64,000 nt of DNA from Solen grandis (taxonomy: Eukaryota > Mollusca > Bivalvia > Adapedonta > Solenidae). Shown piece after piece: positions 59,131 to 64,000 of the stretch. Location of the stretch: positions 11,690,956 through 11,754,955 of the forward strand of contig CM037778.1 in the NCBI GenBank assembly GCA_021229015.1, in the 5' to 3' direction. Every line of letters begins with the position of its first letter. Position 1 is the stretch's first letter. The notes beneath the pieces were generated by a model. The model did not search any database. It was not told where the DNA came from and was given only the letters and a program-made list of their open reading frames with translations. The position numbers were made by a program, and so were the translations under genes.

Positions 59131-59398
59131 GACATGTAATTCAACACCGAAGTGAAAATTATTTCAGCCAAAACTAACCATAAACACCACACACAAAAAA
59201 GAACCCTAACCTTAATCCTTACCCTGACCCGAACACCGAAAAATACAAACTGTGATGCAGGATTTCTACCTTACAAGGTCCAAGTCTACAAAAGCACACA
59301 CACACGTGCGCGCGCATGCACAGAGTTTTCTTCCTCTAGATAGACACTGAAAGTTTTAAAGTTTATTTATTTTTTTACATCGATTATGAAACAAGTTT

Positions 59399-59560
59399 CT
59401 TATTTTAATCACCCTCGATTGCTCTGGTGGTGGCGTATGTTGTAATTATTGTGAGAGGAAACCAGAAAACCCGGTCTGGACGGCGACCCCAATACCCTCT
59501 GACGTCATGACCAGGATTAGAACCCGGGACGCATTTGTGAGAAGATTACGCTACTCACGG
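59399..59560 (-). mobile_element. tRNA-derived SINE, diverged
   Basis: Minus strand: B box GGGTTCTAATCCTGG (about 59512-59526 on the plus strand), then TCATGACGTCAGAGGG, CGCCGTCCAGACCGGG, TTTTCTGGTTTCCTCTCACA. Acceptor and A-box end eroded. Confidence 0.6.
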
Positions 59561-60420
59561 AACGTAGCAATGCATTGTATAGATAAAATTAAGTAGTGCA
59601 TTTATGAAAAATAAAACCACTTCTAAGGTTTAACAGGTCAATATATAAATGAATAATGTACAAAAATATATTTTAATTTGAAAAATGAAAGTTATTCATG
59701 GATATTAACTCGACAATTTCATTTATAAGCAGTCGATTAAATGATACCAGATAATATGGAATATAACAAAATTACACACACGCGCGCGTCCCTTTGGGGA
59801 AAATCCAAAGATGCAGACAAATTGTGTTTCAATGATTGCATGATTGTGTTATTGCTTTACATACCGTTATTTCCTTCCTTTTTTATCAAAAGCTCAATTT
59901 TAAAAAAAAAAAAAATATTTATATATATTAAGCTTCCCCCACCCTTGGCCAAGAGCCGATCATATTACATTTTGGTACAAAATGTGCATTGATTTCGTAT
60001 CCATTGTAATTACTACGCACCCCTTAAACTAGCCCAAAGTAAGCAGACCCCACGTGACCGGCAGACGATACCGATTTCCACGACATCAGACGACACTATT
60101 GAATGTTCATGACTCACTTTCTGTTTCTGATATACGCGCGAGCACTGATACAGAGTTCGATAAGTAATACCCAGTTGCTCTTGGCGATATGTTTGTTTAT
60201 TAAATAGATTTAATCATGCAACATTTTATTGAATCTGTTTGCAACAAGCGAATAAAAACTGCACATATTCAGATAAGCTCAGGTAAATAAAACAGTTAAA
60301 TGTCGCTGATGATATCGGGTAAAACATATTTTTTATTAAAGCAGTAGACGACAAAAAATGTTAACATATACTTCGCTCGTTACTTGCTAATAGCTAAACT
60401 ATTGTTACATTATTAAAAAA
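59561..60420. other. Intergenic, no gene seen
   Basis: A-run at about 59902-59914. No supported exon. Confidence 0.4.
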
Positions 60421-60422
60421 AA

Positions 60423-60530
60423 TCCATCACTACCACTACCTCCACCTTCATCATCATCATCATCATCATCACTAATACCACCACTATCATCACCCATAAT
60501 CATCATCATCATCGCCACCATCATCACCTT
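60423..60530. repeat. ATC/ACC trinucleotide tract
   Basis: Interrupted triplets; the uninterrupted core is at about 60448-60470. Confidence 0.9.
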
Positions 60531-61484
60531 ATAAATAACATAAATCATCAGCGCCGACGTCGTCCTGACTACATATTTAGAGAAAAAATACACATACTGC
60601 AATAACTGTAGCAACAAGGCATTCTCTAGGAAACACATGTATGTTTTGTTTTTTTTAATATATGTACATTAAAAAAAAAATGCTTTGACATTTTTCTTCA
60701 TCTATAGTCACGTCTCGCATATCTTCTCTAGTTCAATTCCTCCAATAATTTCATCATTCTTGTTCCTTTAATCAAAATAATTAATTAATTTCTTGACCAA
60801 TATGGCTAGTCATCAAGGTAAACACATTACTTAGCGCTGAGTATTGTTGACGGAAACCAAACCAGTCATATATCTCTACAGGATAATCATCAGTTTCATT
60901 TACATTTAAACACAGCTTTTATGACTTAACTTCAACTTATTGCGTTGTTTAGTCGGGAAAAAAAACAAAAAAAAAAAAAAAAAAAACTGGATCCCAGTTG
61001 CATAGAGAGACCGGTAAATATGACACACGTGGCTCGACATGATTCATTGCAGGTAGCAGGATACACTTCCTTTTGTTACCTGTTTCCCCAGGTGGCTACC
61101 AACCGAAGGCCATCCCTCATTACTCGAGTACTACATATGGAATGGCAAGAGGATAAATATTACAGGGACTGCCCCACAGATGCTAAATGACGAAAAAAAA
61201 ACCTTCTAATTTCAAGAAAATCAATGTTATAACAGTATGTGAGGCATTGAAATCTGATCACTGATAACTTGTATTACCCAAGAAATCCTCAGGTATTGCC
61301 GTTTTCGCAGTTTTTTCTAACGTAAAGTAAGTTTTAAAATTAGATTTCAAACAAGCTTTTTCAAGCACTATAATGGGGCCGAAAAAAAACAACAACAGCA
61401 AGCGCTAAAAAAGCGTACCATTAATGCGAGAAAGAAACGCTAAAGATCAAAACTTGTAAATATCGGCGATCGACCCAAAGAACA
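60531..61484. other. Intergenic, no gene seen
   Basis: Contains a CTTAGCGCTGAG near-palindrome at 60830-60841 and an A-run at about 60968-60986. No supported exon. Confidence 0.4.
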
Positions 61485-61584
61485 NNNNNNNNNNNNNNNN
61501 NNNNNNNNNNNNNNNNNNNNNNNNNNNNNNNNNNNNNNNNNNNNNNNNNNNNNNNNNNNNNNNNNNNNNNNNNNNNNNNNNNNN
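61485..61584. other. Assembly gap, 100 N
   Basis: Exactly 100 N, a gap of unknown size. Confidence 0.98.
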
Positions 61585-62220
61585 CAATAGGAGCCGACAG
61601 CGACAGACTGGTTGCAAAATTATTGATAGACAAGTAAGTATTTTCCAAATCGGGGACTTTCTCAAAGGCATTACACACGTTATTGTAATTTGTAAACGAT
61701 AACAGCTTAGTACTTCAAAACAACTTAGCAACAGCTAAGAGATGTAACCTTTATGTATACATAGATCACAATTGATGTATATGTACATGCATATATGATT
61801 GGAAATCAAGACGTTAACCAAAAAACCGTTTCGTCCCATTCGAATTCGATCCCTACTCCCATTGACAATGTATTTATCGATCACGTGATCTACGTGAAGT
61901 GCCCGTATAACGAAATCAAAGTTTTAATTATAAACGGGAAACTTCCTTATTGGATAAGATCGGAAACGATTTTATTTGATTATATTAAGAAAATCATTAT
62001 TTTTCCTGGCCGTTGGTAGTATTAATAACAAAATTAATAACATTTACTTCTGAAAATGAGTTTATACATTTTTTACGGTAATTTTGATAGCATCTGGGAG
62101 GCAGTCCCTTTAAACATTTCAGCCTTTTACAGCAATCATTATAAATATCGTTTTCAAATTTTCCCAAATTCGAAACCTCGAAACCCTCTTATCCCACCTA
62201 TCTATTCCTGGAAAAATGCT
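61585..62220. other. Intergenic, no gene seen
   Basis: Two open frames (61795-62019 and 62056-62268) lack any domain or splice context. Confidence 0.35.
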
Positions 62221-62224
62221 AAAA

Positions 62225-62340
62225 AAAAAAAAAAAAAATCTTTATTTTTTAGAGGATTACATATTTGAAATGCTATTCTTCCATATGGTCCTTTAACAAT
62301 AATATAATACAATTTTTAGGTATTAAAAGTGAAAAAAAAA
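62225..62340 (-). mobile_element. 3' end fragment of a retroelement
   Basis: Minus strand ends ATCCTCTAAAAAATAAAG followed by a T-rich stretch (A-run on the plus strand side, 62221-62238). It matches 13940-14070. Probably a 5'-truncated LINE or SINE copy. Confidence 0.5.
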
Positions 62341-62621
62341 TCACTAACATGATCAATGATGATGAAATTTATTAAAAATATCGTCAACATATGGATGTTG
62401 TTATCAAATGGTATCAACATTTTATTTTGTTTTTGCAGAATCATTTTAATCATTTTAACAAAGAATAAAAAACAGCATTTAATTGGAAAATGTCTAAAAC
62501 ACAATTGTGAATTGTATCAAAATAAACAACAATAGATGATTTCATCCTTTTTTTTCTTCTTCACTTTTCGTTGATTAAAACGGGACGTCGTGGCACAGAG
62601 TTTTAACTACATGTACATGTC

Positions 62622-63058
62622 AAACAAGAGGGCCAAGATGGCCCTAAATCGCTCACCTGAGAAAGATGATTGCTTAAGAAATAAAGATGCTAGAGTGTAA
62701 ACAAAGTGAATGCTTTTTTTTTAGTGAAAGGGCCCCGAGCTTATGGTCATAAACATTGTCTTAAAGTTTGAAGAAGATTGCTAAAACAATGAAGACGCTA
62801 TGGTGTAAACAATGTGAAATCTGGCATTTTATATAAGAAAAGGGACATAACTCCTGACCTAATTGGCCAACCTCAGCCATATTCAAACTCAATAGAGACA
62901 TCATGGTCATGAACATTGTCTTAAAGTTTGAAGATGATTGCTTAAGAAATGAAGGCGATAGAGTGTTAACACTAAATTGTTGACGCCGCACGACGCACAC
63001 CGCACGACGGCACTCACGGGATCACAATAGCTCACCATGAGCTTTGCTCAGGTGAGCT
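62622..63058 (-). mobile_element. GCTCACC/GGTGAGC element, copy D
   Basis: The shortest complete copy (437 bp), on the minus strand. Its left end (plus-strand 63058) reads AGCTCACCTGAGCAAAGC then TCATGGTGAGCTATTGTGAT. The right end reads CAGGTGAGCGATTTAGGGCC, ATCTTGGCCCTCTTGTTT. The core has TGGTCAT(A/G)AACATTGTCTTAA-type blocks at 62743 and 62903, period 160 bp, and a third partial unit. Confidence 0.75.
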
Positions 63059-64000
63059 TAAAAGCATGGATTGGACTAAAGAGTAGGCTAAATAAAACTA
63101 TAAAATATCAGTGTCTCTCCCAACATACTTAGCGCTAAGTAATACTGAAATACTTAGAGCGAATTTCATCATTTTGTTTCTCTAGTAAAATGATTTATTT
63201 AGTTAATTTCCTAAGAAATATCATTAGTCAATAAAGTAATAATTTATGTCAACATATTTAAGCATTTTGTGAGACAGGAATGGTTTAATGCACTTTGGCC
63301 TGACTTTACTGAATAAGTATATGTGGAATTTAAATCAAGGTCTATAAATATTGTTAAAGCTGAAATTGGGCATCTTGCTCCAATGTAACCTACATTACAT
63401 AAACTGACCGCTAGATCACTATATTTTTCTCCCTAACAACATTTCATAATGTTTCCACTTTATGACACTTTTTACGTGTCAGTAAGGCAACCAATTTATT
63501 GTTTTTATGTCAGCTTAGATATTTAATTAAGAAATAGGGTAGAATATGGCCCTACATTATCTAAAATTATGCAGGATTTAACGCTTAGTGTTGGTTGAAT
63601 ATGACATATTTGCAAAAAGAGATCATTATATACCGGTAACATCATACAACGCCGTTTTTCAAATATGTTAACATAAATGACAGGTGTGACCTACTATGAA
63701 CTTTTACGTTTAAATTACTGTTATGTTTGCAATCATTTGAACCCAAGTTTGACTTCTTTGCTTCAATTCATTAAGAAGTTTTTGCGGGAAAACTCGTATA
63801 TATTTTTTTTTTTGGGGGGGGGGGGGTAACTCGATGAGTTTAATTGGCAATGCATTACATCTGCTAAGTTCACGATGGCGTGTTTAATTTATCTTGGTTA
63901 CTAACATCTAACATTAACCTTTTATGTAAGCAGGTAAGCAATATATATATATATCAACGTTTCAGGTAAGTAATATCTTAAGATTAACATGTGTCGCACG
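63059..64000. other. Intergenic, no gene seen
   Basis: Contains CTTAGCGCTAAG at 63128-63139, a T/G run at 63805-63827 and a short TA run near 63943. No supported exon. Confidence 0.4.

Noticed and set aside
61795..62268. Two consecutive open frames of 74 and 70 residues
   Set aside because: No domains, AT-driven composition, and the second runs into a poly-A tract beside a retroelement fragment.

Overview
The window looks like a piece of a bivalve mollusc nuclear genome, probably a heterodont (venerid-like) clam; the species is inferred, not shown. It is AT-rich and gene-poor, introns are kilobases long with GT..AG borders, and there are no operons. It carries tRNA-derived SINEs ending in the bivalve-type tail GGGACGTTAAACCCAACAAA, many microsatellites, and two 100-N assembly gaps (11385-11484 and 61485-61584).

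Only one protein-coding gene can be assembled with confidence: a plus-strand bZIP transcription factor of the ATF3/JDP2/FOS/BATF group. A compact promoter with inverted CCAAT box, perfect CRE (TGACGTCA) and TATA box lies at 26196-26238. It is followed by a short exon 1 (about 26260-26334), a 4-kb intron, and coding exons 30288-30473, 31105-31215 and 32448-32846. The 229-aa product (234 aa if the in-frame ATG in exon 1 is used) has an ATF3-like KEEL segment, a basic region, a leucine zipper and the family's H-x3-C end. A CRE in the promoter of an ATF-family gene suggests autoregulation or stress-cAMP control. One tRNA-Gly(GCC) gene lies on the minus strand at 13611-13681 with a T-run terminator.

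The rest is mostly mobile and repetitive DNA. (1) An element family with GCTCACC/GGTGAGC ends and tandem cores of about 160 bp: copies at 1001-2804, 4611-5873, 37478-40382 and 62622-63058(-), plus a fragment at 40383-40705. The 4.6-kb copy holds repeated RFX X-box palindromes. (2) TTAA-flanked piggyBac-like MITEs at 738-971, 47476-47682 and 56211-56417. (3) A related MITE group at 53868-54213, 36714-36943 and 30913-30995. (4) An internally deleted PIF/Harbinger element at 45725-46852 that keeps 45-bp TIRs, TAA target duplications and the N-terminus of its transposase. (5) A 5'-truncated L1/Tx1-like LINE at 38148-40149, nested in family (1) with 9-bp target duplications. (6) Several SINE types.

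Tandem DNA includes a 1.7-kb array of a 20-bp unit (49608-51346), a 30-bp GAT-rich minisatellite (47925-48320) and a 740-bp ATC/CGT tract (7563-8304). These give long open frames that I do not regard as genes. I found no clear previously undescribed system. The strongest leads are the modular 160-bp-core elements with X-box arrays, the hairpin-tip loss in the piggyBac-like MITEs, and the unusual basic region and zipper of the bZIP gene.
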